From Paenibacillus lactis (GTDB lineage Bacteria > Bacillota > Bacilli > Paenibacillales > Paenibacillaceae), in contig NZ_JAGGKI010000002.1 of NCBI RefSeq assembly GCF_017873605.1, positions 310,001 through 374,000 on the forward strand: a stretch of DNA of 64,000 nt, given 5' to 3'. Below the pieces are notes generated by a model. That model saw only the letters and a program-made list of their open reading frames with translations, did not search any database and was not told where the DNA came from. The position numbers were made by a program, and so were the translations under genes. This document shows positions 1-8,591 of this stretch, one piece after another (position 1 is the first letter of the stretch; the number at the start of each line of letters is the position of its first letter).

Positions 1-372
1 GGCCGCCCATAGCGTATCGCTCTGAGCCCACGCCAGCGTTTCCTTCAGTTCCTCCGTTACATTCGGAATCAGAGGATTCCCCTCAGCAACCCCGGAAGCG
101 ATCATGTCCCACTTCATGAGGTCCTTGGATTTGGCCGCTGCCAAATGGGAGCCGAATACATAGTAGGTATCGCCCGCCTTGATCACGGATGGATCGTGCA
201 CAGAGGCCTCCCGGAATACCGGAGCGCTTGGCTCCTTCTTTTTGGCCGCCGCCTCCACTTTCACGCCTAAGCTCCCCGTCTCCGGCCCCTGCCCAAATGC
301 CATAGCGCTTCCCGCCAATAAAACGCATACAACAGCTGCGGCAGCTCCAGTTCGAATCATGTTCTTTCGCAT
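1..372 (-). CDS. GH43-family glycoside hydrolase (arabinanase-like), 3' part cut by window edge
   Basis: The 124 visible codons begin with a secretion signal (MRKN, then a hydrophobic Ala/Val/Leu stretch to about residue 28) and a short Lys-rich linker. They continue into HDPSVIKAGDTYYVFGSH (about residues 60-77), the first blade of the five-bladed GH43 propeller. The Asp of HDPS is normally the general base in this family, and the following SKDLMKWD also fits. The start at 372 has a good GAAAGGAG ribosome site. Known GH43 members with this N-terminus are mostly endo-arabinanases or arabinofuranosidases. Exact specificity cannot be set because the rest, including the acid Glu, lies outside the window. 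It is very likely secreted. A CG-centred palindrome at 478-491 may be an operator. Confidence 0.8.
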   Translation of the reverse strand, partial: MRKNMIRTGAAAAVVCVLLAGSAMAFGQGPETGSLGVKVEAAAKKKEPSAPVFREASVHDPSVIKAGDTYYVFGSHLAAAKSKDLMKWDMIASGVAEGNPLIPNVTEELKETLAWAQSDTLWAA

Positions 373-477
373 ACGACGCTCCTTTCAACCAATCGCTGAT
401 TTTTTGTAAACCCTTTCAAAACAGACAAACAAGAGTGACATGAAGCCTGAACCACGATAATTTTAATTCATTAAAAC

Positions 478-502
478 ATAAAACGTTTTATATTATATAA
501 GA
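478..502 (-). promoter_or_regulatory. CG-centred palindrome next to a TATAAT box upstream of the GH43 gene
   Basis: Positions 478-491 form the perfect 14-bp palindrome ATAAAACGTTTTAT, with the central CG typical of LacI-family operators. On the minus strand a TATAAT hexamer ends just upstream of it, so the palindrome would lie around the start site. No convincing -35 box was found. A weak cre-like sequence (TGTAAACCCTTTCA on plus, 405-418, central CG missing) lies between it and the gene. Regulation by a LacI-type repressor is inference. Confidence 0.4.
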
Positions 503-687
503 TATTATCATTGCAGTTGCTCCAATTTCAATCCCCTTTTCCATTTATTTTATCCGAAGCGAATCGGTATGGTCTTAAAGACCCAGTATAAGAAAATGCC
601 GAATCCCCCTAGAAAAACCTGCCCTTGTTATATTTTCACCCCCCTCTCCGCCGCTTGCACGGAGCATGGGATCTTAATGAACGAACG

Positions 688-722
688 AAACCCCGACCAC
701 AAACGGAGGTCGGGGTTTTGTT
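688..722. terminator. Rho-independent terminator (GH8 gene; probably bidirectional)
   Basis: A perfect 11-bp stem, AAACCCCGACC (688-698) with GGTCGGGGTTT (708-718), has a 9-nt loop and U-rich flanks on both sides. It lies 44 bases past the stop of the minus-strand GH8 gene. Confidence 0.85.
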
Positions 723-765
723 TTATGTTTTTATGAATCAAATGAATATAACAGCTATTCTGAGA

Positions 766-1992
766 TTAGTAGGTCCACCAATTCCCGGACATGACCAGCA
801 TCGATAACAGCTTGATGCTTTCTTCGTAATATCCCTCGGCCGACGCATTCGCCGTATAGGTCCACACGGCGTTCAGCCAGCTTTGGTGGTTCTGGGAGAC
901 CATCGCGCTGACGCCGAACGGAGCGTAGAATGCGCCGCTGTTATACGACACAAGCGGGCTTCCGCCGAGCGTATAGCCAGCCTTGATATTTGCCGGCTTC
1001 TGGCTCGTGTTCGATTTGATGAACGCGTTCATCTTCTCGAGCTGACCCAAGGCCCTCGTGTCGCCGGTCATCAAATAGTCGGTAGCGATTCGCCAAGGCG
1101 TCCGCGCCGAATTGTAATAATAGTTCCCGTCGTTCGCGCCTTCAAGGAAGTCGGCCGCCGCAGGCTGATAGCTTCCCCCCTGCAGCACGACGAAATCCGG
1201 AAGCAATCCCGTATTCGGGCTATAGCTGCTGTGGACGGAGTTGATAATACTATACGTTTTGTTGATCACCTGATCCCATCTGGCATCGCCGGTAGCCTTC
1301 CGGAACGCCTTCAGATGATTCAGCATGAAATCGGACGGGCGTGTGGCGGTATTGAAGCTCCCGCTCGTTGCCCAGTCTCCCAGACGAAGGGTCCATTGCG
1401 ATTGATTCACGTCATGGCTCATGATGGCGCCTATGATGTTTTTGGCGGCTTGCAAATAGTTAATGCTGCCGCTGCTGCCCCACTGCTTGTCTGCCAGCAG
1501 CAGTGCGTATGCGATATCCATATCGCCGTCCGTCGCCGAGTTGGCCCCCTCAATATTCTGGAAGCTGCTGTTCTGCTTCCATGCCATTAAGTATGGATTC
1601 TGGTTGCTCGGATGAGCCTTATAGTATCGGTATAGTCCGTCGAAGTAGGTCTGAGCGTTGGCATCGGCTCCAGCCATCATGACGGTCAGGATCATCCCGT
1701 AGCCATGTGCCTCCGATACCGTTTCTCCGGCCGAGTTGTATTTAACGTAATATTGACCCGTGCCGGCAGGCTTGAGGAAAGAACTCTTCCAGCTGTTCCA
1801 CTTGGTCTTTACAGCATCGTCCATCGCCGTCTGCGTCACATGATTGGGCTTGATCGAGCCGCTCGTATAAGTCGTATGCTGCGGAAACGGCTTTTGATTC
1901 GCCGCCATGGACAATCCCGCCGGCAGCATCAGGAGGACGACACAGAACAACAGCGCGCTCTTGCGGATGACTCGTTTACCGCTTGATTTCAT
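766..1992 (-). CDS. Secreted GH8 endo-beta-glycanase (endoglucanase/chitosanase type)
   Basis: The 408-residue protein starts at 1992, where AAGGAG lies 9 nt upstream. An in-frame ATG at 2010 has no ribosome site. A Lys/Arg-rich signal peptide with a hydrophobic core is cleaved near SMAANQ. The GH8 catalytic (alpha/alpha)6 barrel follows: SEAHGYGM (Glu about residue 94, expected proton donor) and ATDGDMDIAYALLLADKQW (about 153-171), which matches the GH8 family signature. DFLEGAND (Glu about 284) could supply the base, as in chitosanase-type GH8b enzymes, but this assignment is inference. Substrates in the family are cellulose, lichenan or chitosan, and sequence alone does not choose. No carbohydrate-binding module is present. 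The gene is monocistronic, with its own promoter and terminator. Confidence 0.9.
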   Translation of the reverse strand: MKSSGKRVIRKSALLFCVVLLMLPAGLSMAANQKPFPQHTTYTSGSIKPNHVTQTAMDDAVKTKWNSWKSSFLKPAGTGQYYVKYNSAGETVSEAHGYGMILTVMMAGADANAQTYFDGLYRYYKAHPSNQNPYLMAWKQNSSFQNIEGANSATDGDMDIAYALLLADKQWGSSGSINYLQAAKNIIGAIMSHDVNQSQWTLRLGDWATSGSFNTATRPSDFMLNHLKAFRKATGDARWDQVINKTYSIINSVHSSYSPNTGLLPDFVVLQGGSYQPAAADFLEGANDGNYYYNSARTPWRIATDYLMTGDTRALGQLEKMNAFIKSNTSQKPANIKAGYTLGGSPLVSYNSGAFYAPFGVSAMVSQNHQSWLNAVWTYTANASAEGYYEESIKLLSMLVMSGNWWTY

Positions 1993-2121
1993 CAACCTCA
2001 TCTCCTTCATAGATTCGAATTGAAAATTCGGTTACCCTTACCGCTTGTCCGGCCGATTTCGCTTCGATCACCACCTTTCATCACTGGATGACACGGTGAC
2101 GGAGAATCTTTATGTAATCCA

Positions 2122-2150
2122 AGTATAATCTAAAATGGTTAATTATGTAA
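2122..2150 (-). promoter_or_regulatory. Sigma-A-type promoter for the GH8 gene
   Basis: Read on the minus strand, TTACAT (2145-2150) and TATACT (2122-2127) are separated by exactly 17 bp. The start site would give a leader of roughly 120 nt before the start codon at 1992. Confidence 0.5.
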
Positions 2151-2295
2151 GTCTATAGTCTCGTTTTTCCGTCAGTTTTTCAAAAAAAAGATAGAAAGCA
2201 TCGAACTAACCCCCTGCTCCAAGCGTTTGTAAATAGCGAAGGGGAATTACGGGGAGTATCCGAAAAGGAACACCCTTAAGATAAAGGTGGTGGGT

Positions 2296-2664
2296 ATGAT
2301 GCCTTATTATATATGGCTGGTTGTTTCTGCGCTGCTGTCCTTGTACGGCGTAATCACGTATTGGCCGAACTATTCGCCGGATGACGAAATGGTTCTGTTC
2401 AATGACGTTGCGACGGCCATCTTCTTCACGCCTTCTTTCTTTATTCTGTTTCTGTCCATGATCCTTCAGGCTGCCATCCTGGGTTTAAAGCGGTATCGTG
2501 CGTTCAGGCGCGTGCTCTATATTCTGATCTATCCTGCCAACGTTGCCCTCTTCTATGTCATCACGATGAATCTGATGCCGATCTCGACGATCATTATCCT
2601 GGTACTGGCGGGATCTGTGGTTGCCGTTCTGCATTACTTTTTGTCTTATTTATTCAAAAATTAG
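2296..2664 (+). CDS. Small four-helix membrane protein of unknown function
   Basis: The 122-residue protein starts at the first of two adjacent ATG codons. AAAGGTGG ends 5 nt upstream, which favours 2296 over the in-frame GTG at 2287. Four hydrophobic segments are visible: about residues 4-22, 42-62, 72-92 and 95-117. A basic GLKRYRAFRR turn lies between segments 2 and 3 and a short loop WPNYSPDDE between 1 and 2. No family was recognised. It is convergent with the FAD oxidoreductase operon, shares its terminator and appears monocistronic. Charge distribution suggests the basic turn faces the cytoplasm. Confidence 0.7.
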   Translation: MMPYYIWLVVSALLSLYGVITYWPNYSPDDEMVLFNDVATAIFFTPSFFILFLSMILQAAILGLKRYRAFRRVLYILIYPANVALFYVITMNLMPISTIIILVLAGSVVAVLHYFLSYLFKN

Positions 2665-2709
2665 GGCAAACGGACCGCGTTCTTCCGGTCTATAGATGTA
2701 ACCTAAAAT

Positions 2710-2739
2710 GGGCGGTGCAGGATCATACCTGCACCGCCC
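2710..2739. terminator. Bidirectional terminator between convergent genes
   Basis: GGGCGGTGCAGG (2710-2721) and CCTGCACCGCCC (2728-2739) form a perfect 12-bp stem with a 6-nt loop. On the minus strand it is followed by ATTTTAGG. It closes the six-gene operon that begins at 11256. A very similar hairpin follows the aspartase gene (21550-21574). Confidence 0.75.
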
Positions 2740-2761
2740 TATATTCCTGCACCGCTCTGGT

Positions 2762-4336
2762 TTAAACCGCGTGAATGGATGGCCACGACAGCTCGATCCC
2801 CTGCCGCACCAGCAGGTGCTGGAACGCCTCCAGCCGCTCTGGATTACTGCGGACCTCGGACGGCTTCAGACCATGCTCCACGCAATAAGCCGCTAAATAC
2901 CCCGCCGACTCTCCGATGTTCCACTCGACCGGATGAAGGCGGTAACAGCCGTTCGTAATATGTGTCGTGCCGATATTTTTGCATGCGGCCAGCACATTGC
3001 TCACCCGCACCGGAATCAGGCTTCCCATCGGAATTTGGAAGGGGAGACTCGAAATGTCGATATAGGTGCGCTGTCCCGTGCTTGGATGCAAATCGATCCG
3101 GTAGCAGCCGACGCCGACGGAATCGAAAAACTCCGCTGCCTTTCCATCAGGCCGGCAATCGCTGGCGACATGCTGCTCCTTAACAGTGAATTCCGCCCGG
3201 ATCCGGCGTGACTCGCGGATGTACGGCGCCTTCGCCAGACCGTCCTCTGTGCCGAGCACATCGGGACGGAGACGAAGCCCCGGATAACCGGCTCCTCCGT
3301 CCGGACGAGGAGCTTCCGTCTGCATCCAATAGAGAAGCGACAAGCTTAGGCTCCGGGCCTCTTTCAAATGCTTCTCCCGCTCCTCCGGGCTTACATCAAT
3401 GATCGGTCCCAGCCAATAATCGTTCTGCGGCCAATTCACGATCGTCACGTTGCTATCGAAAGCGCCTGCGGCGAAATGCTCCCGGTCCAAAATCTGTCTG
3501 TATTTCCACAGCGAGAATGACTTGCCGTCCGGGAACAGGCTGTAGGTGACAGGCTCCAGCGTATGCGGGACGAGCCCGCTCCAGCTGAGCATGCGATCGG
3601 GCCAGAAATCGGCTTGATACGCTTTCCAAAAGTCATACCTATCCGGCTTCGGAATCGTATGATCTTCACCTTCAAGGTAGTCAACCGCGAAGCACCACGT
3701 GAACGCCTGCATATCCATCGGGTCCGGCGAACCGGACAGCGCATGGGGTTCCCCTGTATCCTCCATGGATTCCGCGCCGGTGACGTACTCGATTCCCGCA
3801 AGCGGCAGCAGATCCCCCTCTTCGGTCGCATCCAGAAACAACGCGCCGGTAAGGGTAACCTCATTGCCGGATTTTACGTTCCGCAGCGAAACGGCCGTGA
3901 CCCGGTCACCGTCGCTCTCTGCTCGGGTTAGGACGTGCTCCGTGAGGATAACGAGCCTACCGCTGTGGACGTACGGAGCCAGCATATCCCGCAGAACGGC
4001 CAGGGCTGCCCGGGGTTCATGAGCGATTGCGCTCACCAGCGCGCTGCCGGGGTTGAAGCGTTCGGCCGCTCTGGCTTCCGGCTTTAATGGAAACCACGAC
4101 CGGTAATACTGCCGAACCCGGCTGCGGAATTCGCGATAGCTCGCCGTACAGCCGAACTGTTCGATCCAGGGATGCTCATCCGGCGGCACGCCCTGACTGG
4201 TGATCTGCCCGCCTAGCCAATCTTCGGCCTCCGTCATGATGACGCGTTTCCCGCTGCGAGCCGCCGCCAATGCTGCGGCACATCCGCCCAGCCCCCCGCC
4301 GAGGATGATAATGTCCGCCTCTCTATGTTGACCCAA
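2762..4336 (-). CDS. FAD-dependent oxidoreductase (FAD_oxidored family)
   Basis: The 524-residue protein begins with a dinucleotide-binding Rossmann fold: IIILGGGLGGCAAALAA (about 9-25), then an acidic residue closing beta-2 (MTEAE) and WLGGQIT. This is the hallmark of the PF12831-type family, which also contains secreted and sugar-operon oxidoreductases. LFLDATEEGDLLPLAG (about 182) and the C-terminal CKNIGTTHITNGCYRLHPVEWNIGES are typical second FAD contacts. The start is TTG at 4336; GAGGTG lies 8 nt upstream and no ATG competes. It is the last gene of the operon after the medium-chain dehydrogenase gene (43-bp gap), so oxidation of an imported sugar or polyol derivative is plausible. The substrate is unknown and no signal peptide is seen. 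Confidence 0.8.
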   Translation of the reverse strand: MGQHREADIIILGGGLGGCAAALAAARSGKRVIMTEAEDWLGGQITSQGVPPDEHPWIEQFGCTASYREFRSRVRQYYRSWFPLKPEARAAERFNPGSALVSAIAHEPRAALAVLRDMLAPYVHSGRLVILTEHVLTRAESDGDRVTAVSLRNVKSGNEVTLTGALFLDATEEGDLLPLAGIEYVTGAESMEDTGEPHALSGSPDPMDMQAFTWCFAVDYLEGEDHTIPKPDRYDFWKAYQADFWPDRMLSWSGLVPHTLEPVTYSLFPDGKSFSLWKYRQILDREHFAAGAFDSNVTIVNWPQNDYWLGPIIDVSPEEREKHLKEARSLSLSLLYWMQTEAPRPDGGAGYPGLRLRPDVLGTEDGLAKAPYIRESRRIRAEFTVKEQHVASDCRPDGKAAEFFDSVGVGCYRIDLHPSTGQRTYIDISSLPFQIPMGSLIPVRVSNVLAACKNIGTTHITNGCYRLHPVEWNIGESAGYLAAYCVEHGLKPSEVRSNPERLEAFQHLLVRQGIELSWPSIHAV

Positions 4337-4379
4337 CGTCTGTTCACCTCGTATCGATAATGTTATTTATCCGCCAGGG

Positions 4380-5378
4380 CTAGCTGTATTTAAAGATCGT
4401 TCCGAGCGTGGTGGAGCCGGGCCCGTACCGCTCATATGCGCCGGCCGCTTGCTCTACGGGAACGACGTGGGAAATAAGCGGTCTTACGGATATTCTTCCT
4501 TCCGCAAGCAGACGGATATATTCGGCGACATTGCGCCCTTCCGTCCAGCGTACGAAGCCGATCGGATAATCACGGTTCTCCAGCTCGTAGTTCGCATCGT
4601 AGCGCCCCGGACCGCCTGCCCGCGAGATGAGAACCTGCGCCTCCTTGGCGAACATCTTTTCCCTGGAGTACACGGTGGTCAAATCGCCGACAATGACGAT
4701 TTTCCCCTTGTCCCGGATCCAACCCATCGAGGCGTTGATCAGCTCCTCTCCGGGGCCGCTTGCGCACAAAATAACGCTGTCCACGCCATGCCCGCCCGTC
4801 AAGCGCCGGATGCTCTCCTCCAGCTGCTCACGGCTATCGGCGGCATGCGAGATATACGCCCGCATCTCCTTCACCCGCTCCGAATTCAAGTCGAATCCGG
4901 CGACAGGGAAGGCTGCCGCATGCGCAATCTGGGCAATCAGCTGGCCGAGAATACCAAGGCCCACGACAACGGCAGATTCGCCGAAACGTAAGTCGGCCAC
5001 CCGCAGCGCATGAATCGCGATCGCTCCGAGACCCGCGAATGCCGCTTCCTTGGGATCGACCCCATCCGGCACCGCTGCCGTCAAATTCGAAGGAACGGTC
5101 AGCACCTCGGCATGGCGCACATAAGGCGCCCCGTAACAGGCGACGCGCTGACCGACAGACAGGCCGCTGACGCGCTCCCCGATCGCTTCAATTATCCCGA
5201 CCGCACTGTAACCCATCACCACAGGCTGATCGGAAGCTCTCTTGATAAACGTCATTTCGGTTCCCGGGCTCACGGCCGAATATTCGGTGCGTATTCGAAC
5301 ATGCCCTGCCGGCACTTCAACCGGCTCCTCGAGATCGGCAATGATCACATTGCCTTGAATCGTAGCCACCGCCTTCAT
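4380..5378 (-). CDS. Medium-chain (zinc-type) alcohol dehydrogenase family protein
   Basis: The 332-residue MDR protein has a GroES-like N-terminal domain with the subfamily motif YSAVSPGTEM (about 34-43) and VMGYSAVG. The nucleotide-binding Rossmann fold follows at VVVGLGILGQLIAQIA (about 138-153) and GFDLN, suggesting NAD(H). The canonical catalytic Cys and His-Glu zinc ligands and the four-Cys structural zinc lobe are not apparent, so it may be zinc-free or use an atypical site. Start 5378 has AGGAGG 6 nt upstream. It lies between the AraC regulator and FAD oxidoreductase genes. Proteins of this subfamily are frequent in sugar and polyol operons. Substrate not predictable. Confidence 0.8.
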   Translation of the reverse strand: MKAVATIQGNVIIADLEEPVEVPAGHVRIRTEYSAVSPGTEMTFIKRASDQPVVMGYSAVGIIEAIGERVSGLSVGQRVACYGAPYVRHAEVLTVPSNLTAAVPDGVDPKEAAFAGLGAIAIHALRVADLRFGESAVVVGLGILGQLIAQIAHAAAFPVAGFDLNSERVKEMRAYISHAADSREQLEESIRRLTGGHGVDSVILCASGPGEELINASMGWIRDKGKIVIVGDLTTVYSREKMFAKEAQVLISRAGGPGRYDANYELENRDYPIGFVRWTEGRNVAEYIRLLAEGRISVRPLISHVVPVEQAAGAYERYGPGSTTLGTIFKYS

Positions 5379-5405
5379 ATGATGCCTCCTGCTTCCTTGC
5401 GGCCC

Positions 5406-7646
5406 CTATTTCCCCGAGGTCTTACGGTACTCGCTCGGGGAGACGCCGCAATACTTTTTGAATGTCGTTGTGAACGTGGACGAGTTCGAATAGCCCGTCT
5501 TCTCGCCGATTTCAGCGATGCTGAGCTCCGTGTTGCGCAGATATTCCCGGGCATGGGCCAGCCGGACCTTGTTCAAATACTCCACGTAATTGACGCCGAA
5601 TGTCTTCTTGAAATAATTCGAGAAATATTTGGAGCTTGTATCCAGCACCTCCGCCATATGGTCCAGATACAGGTTCTCCATATAATGAAGCTCGATATAT
5701 TGAGAGATGAATGCCGGATTCAGCTTGCTGCGCGGATCGTGATTGCGCATATTCGCGACCACGCGAATCACTTCAACCAGCGCCTCCTGAATTTCCTTGT
5801 ACGTAAACGCATGATCGACCTTGCGGATAAAGGCGCTTTCCAGCTGGAACAGCTCGCTGCGATCCGCGGAAGAGGATTCCGCCTGCTTCAGGACAAAGAA
5901 AAACATGCTCTTGGCAATATGAACCATCTGATGATGATGAATTTGCAGCGAGACGTTCTCCTGAATGATCTCATTGACGATCCGCAGCCCTTCATCCACC
6001 TTGCCGCTCAACATGCAGTTGCTCAGCTTCTCGATCTCCTGAAGCGGGAAATACAGCTCGGGGACGTACCGGATGCGTTCCGTGTCCACTATGACAGTCC
6101 CCTCATTCACATGCCGGTACAGCAGCCCTTCCTTAATATTTTCATAGGCTGCGCGGCAGTTGCTAATCTTGGACTCGTAAGCCCGGCTGACGCAACCCCA
6201 TACCCCGAATGCCTGCAGATACCCTTGCTTCGCTGCCCCGAGGAATTCCTCGAACCGCTGCACCAGCTTCTTCCGTTCCGAAGGCTGGTCAAGGCCGATC
6301 AGCGCCAGAAACTGCAAATGCTCGATATGATACACAACCGCATGCTCGTAGCGCGCCGTCAGATCGCTTCGAATCGCTGCCGTCAATTCCTCCAGCACGA
6401 ATCCGCCCTCCGAGTCCAGCTTGTCTTCCGGCTGCAAATAGATGGCCGCCATCACGAAATGCCTGCTCTGGAAAAAATGCGTGTACTGCTTCTGCATCTG
6501 AATTTCCTGCTCCCGCGAATGATTCTGACCGTCAAGGGTTTGCAGGAATACGCCCCTTCGTATTTCTTCGTCGACAAGGTCCATTTGCTTCTTCAGCGAT
6601 TCGTTCTCCCGCTGGACCTTGATAATGCCGCTTTGAATTTTTACGAAATCGTTCCCTTTCAGCGTGCTGCCGCCAAGCAGCTTGACGATATTTTTGACAG
6701 GCCGGTACAGGTAGACGCTGAGCAGCAGCGACATCAGCACCGCCAGCACAATCGCCCCGTACATAATCCACTGATTGGCATCGGTGACGGAATCGATATT
6801 TTGAAACTTGTAAGGCAGCTTGTTGATATAGATATATCCGTTATACTCGGACTTGTAGAAATTGTACTCGTAATTGCCATGCGTCAGGGAAGCTTCCTGG
6901 GACGGGTTAAAATACACATCGTTCAAGATATCCACCAAATCCAGGTCCTTCTCCGTGCTCAGAATGACGTTACGGTTCGCATCCAGCACGATGAGCGAAG
7001 CGCCGGGGATCATCGAGTTCAGGTCGATGCCTTTCAGCAGCTTGTTCACGTTGATCAGAATCATGAGGTTCTTGTTCGATAACCGGACCTTGTTGCTATC
7101 CACCGCGATCATCAGATTTCGCCCGTACCCGGTGCTCTGATCCATGTAAACCTCGGCCGGAAATACCGTAAATTCGTGCTCGGAACGGGTAAGATTCTTC
7201 CAGAACATCGAATTGTAGCGCTGGGATGTGTAGCGTCTGTCAAAGAGGGCATCCAGGTTGCTCGTTCCCCGGGTCGTAATGGCAAGATCATGATCATCGA
7301 ACGAGATGATCACGTCCTCCACGATATCAACATTGGACACAATGCTCGTCAGATTGTCCTGCAGGGTTATGACCTTCTCCATGTCAAGCCCTCCGCTGTC
7401 CGCCTGAATCCGGTCCGAAGGAAGCGCATGAATGTTGAAGATCAGGTTGTTGATGGAGGAGAAGCTGGTATCAAACGATTGAATGACGTTTTTGATCACC
7501 ATGCGATTGTTATCGCTCACCTTGTCATAAATTCCGCTGATGGAATTTTTGTACACGATGTAATTGAATATGAACATGATGCCGATGACCAGTTGCAGAG
7601 CGAAGAAAATCTGAAGCAATCCTCTGTTGGCGATCAGTCGATTCAT
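5406..7646 (-). CDS. Membrane-anchored AraC-family transcriptional regulator
   Basis: The 746-residue protein has the layout common in Paenibacillus sugar operons. TM helix 1 is at about 12-32, followed by an extracytoplasmic sensor region of about 250 residues that I read as Cache-like. TM helix 2 is at about 292-312 (MYGAIVLAVLMSLLLSVYLY), followed by a long cytoplasmic linker. A C-terminal AraC domain with two helix-turn-helix units occupies about 645-745, ending in YSNSSTFTTTFKKYCGVSPSEYRK. Start 7646 has AGAGGTG upstream. It is cotranscribed downstream of the importer genes, so it probably senses the imported ligand outside the cell and activates the operon. That role is inferred from domain order and context. 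Confidence 0.85.
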   Translation of the reverse strand: MNRLIANRGLLQIFFALQLVIGIMFIFNYIVYKNSISGIYDKVSDNNRMVIKNVIQSFDTSFSSINNLIFNIHALPSDRIQADSGGLDMEKVITLQDNLTSIVSNVDIVEDVIISFDDHDLAITTRGTSNLDALFDRRYTSQRYNSMFWKNLTRSEHEFTVFPAEVYMDQSTGYGRNLMIAVDSNKVRLSNKNLMILINVNKLLKGIDLNSMIPGASLIVLDANRNVILSTEKDLDLVDILNDVYFNPSQEASLTHGNYEYNFYKSEYNGYIYINKLPYKFQNIDSVTDANQWIMYGAIVLAVLMSLLLSVYLYRPVKNIVKLLGGSTLKGNDFVKIQSGIIKVQRENESLKKQMDLVDEEIRRGVFLQTLDGQNHSREQEIQMQKQYTHFFQSRHFVMAAIYLQPEDKLDSEGGFVLEELTAAIRSDLTARYEHAVVYHIEHLQFLALIGLDQPSERKKLVQRFEEFLGAAKQGYLQAFGVWGCVSRAYESKISNCRAAYENIKEGLLYRHVNEGTVIVDTERIRYVPELYFPLQEIEKLSNCMLSGKVDEGLRIVNEIIQENVSLQIHHHQMVHIAKSMFFFVLKQAESSSADRSELFQLESAFIRKVDHAFTYKEIQEALVEVIRVVANMRNHDPRSKLNPAFISQYIELHYMENLYLDHMAEVLDTSSKYFSNYFKKTFGVNYVEYLNKVRLAHAREYLRNTELSIAEIGEKTGYSNSSTFTTTFKKYCGVSPSEYRKTSGK

Positions 7647-7712
7647 TATGGATTCACCTCTCTTGATGTCATCCCTTCATATTCAACACACATGGCCCGG
7701 GTCCCTTCACGA

Positions 7713-8591
7713 TCAGCCTTTTTCAGAGCCGAGCATAACCCCCTTGGCAAAATACTTCTGCGCAAACGGATAGATCAGCAGCACCGGAATCATCGACAAT
7801 ACGATCGTTGCGTTCTTCATCGCCTGCGGGGCCAGCGCCGCCGCGTCGACCAGGCTCGGATTGCTGCCGTTCTCGCTGAAGATCAGCATATCGCGCAGCA
7901 CCACCTGCAGCGGGTACAGCACCGAATCGTTCAAGTAGATCATCGGGATGAAGAAGCTGTTCCAGTGACCCATGAAGTAGAATAAACCGATGGAAGCGAG
8001 CGCCGGCTTCGAGAGCGGGATCACGATCTGGAACAGGATCCGGTACTCGGATGCGCCGTCGACGACAGCCGCCTCGCGCAGCGATTCCGACATATTCTCA
8101 TAGAAGCTCTTCAGAATCAGCAGCTCGAAGGTCCAGATCGCATTCGGCAGCACCAAGGCCCACACGCTGTTCAGCAGCCCCAGCTCCGAGACGATCAGAT
8201 AGTTCGGAATAATGCCCGGGTTCAAGAACATGGTGATGATGATGGCCAGCAAAAAGAACTTGCGTCCGAAGAAATTTTTGCGTGCCAGCGGGTAGGCCGC
8301 TACGGCCGTTAAGAGCAAGTTGATGGCCGTCCCGAGCGCCGTGTACATGATCGTATTCAGGTACGCGCGCGGCACCCGGTCGTCATTAAGCACCTGGGCA
8401 TACGCGTCCAGATTGAAGCCCTTCGGGAACAGCGTAACATTCCCCTGCACCACCTCGGACGTCGCGCTGAGCGAAACGGCTGTAATATATATCACGGGAT
8501 ACACGGTAATGATAGCAAGACACGTCAGAATGATCGTGTTTACGACGCCGAACAATGAAATATTTCGAAGGCTGAATCGTTTGTTTACCAT
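7713..8591 (-). CDS. Carbohydrate ABC transporter permease (LplC/MalG type)
   Basis: This 292-residue inner-membrane protein has six predicted helices. The ATPase-docking EAA loop reads EAAVVDGASEYRILFQIVIPLSKPA (about 184 onward), and the C-terminal YFAKGVMLGSEKG is typical of LplC-like permeases. The first seven bases overlap the end of the preceding permease gene (ATGGTAA), indicating translational coupling. Together with the adjacent LplB-like protein and the lipoprotein encoded at 9634-11256 it makes an importer of the oligosaccharide or complex-sugar class. No ATPase gene is in the operon. Substrate is unknown. Confidence 0.88.
   Translation of the reverse strand: MVNKRFSLRNISLFGVVNTIILTCLAIITVYPVIYITAVSLSATSEVVQGNVTLFPKGFNLDAYAQVLNDDRVPRAYLNTIMYTALGTAINLLLTAVAAYPLARKNFFGRKFFLLAIIITMFLNPGIIPNYLIVSELGLLNSVWALVLPNAIWTFELLILKSFYENMSESLREAAVVDGASEYRILFQIVIPLSKPALASIGLFYFMGHWNSFFIPMIYLNDSVLYPLQVVLRDMLIFSENGSNPSLVDAAALAPQAMKNATIVLSMIPVLLIYPFAQKYFAKGVMLGSEKG

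Noticed and set aside
83..388. 101-codon minus frame at the left edge
   Set aside because: Out of frame with the GH43 signal peptide and HDPS motif, which are read from 372 to the window edge.
5010..7082. 690-codon open frame on plus, antisense to the AraC regulator gene
   Set aside because: No ribosome site or domain; composition is that of the complement of a real G+C-rich gene. The minus-strand frame has clear AraC and TM features.
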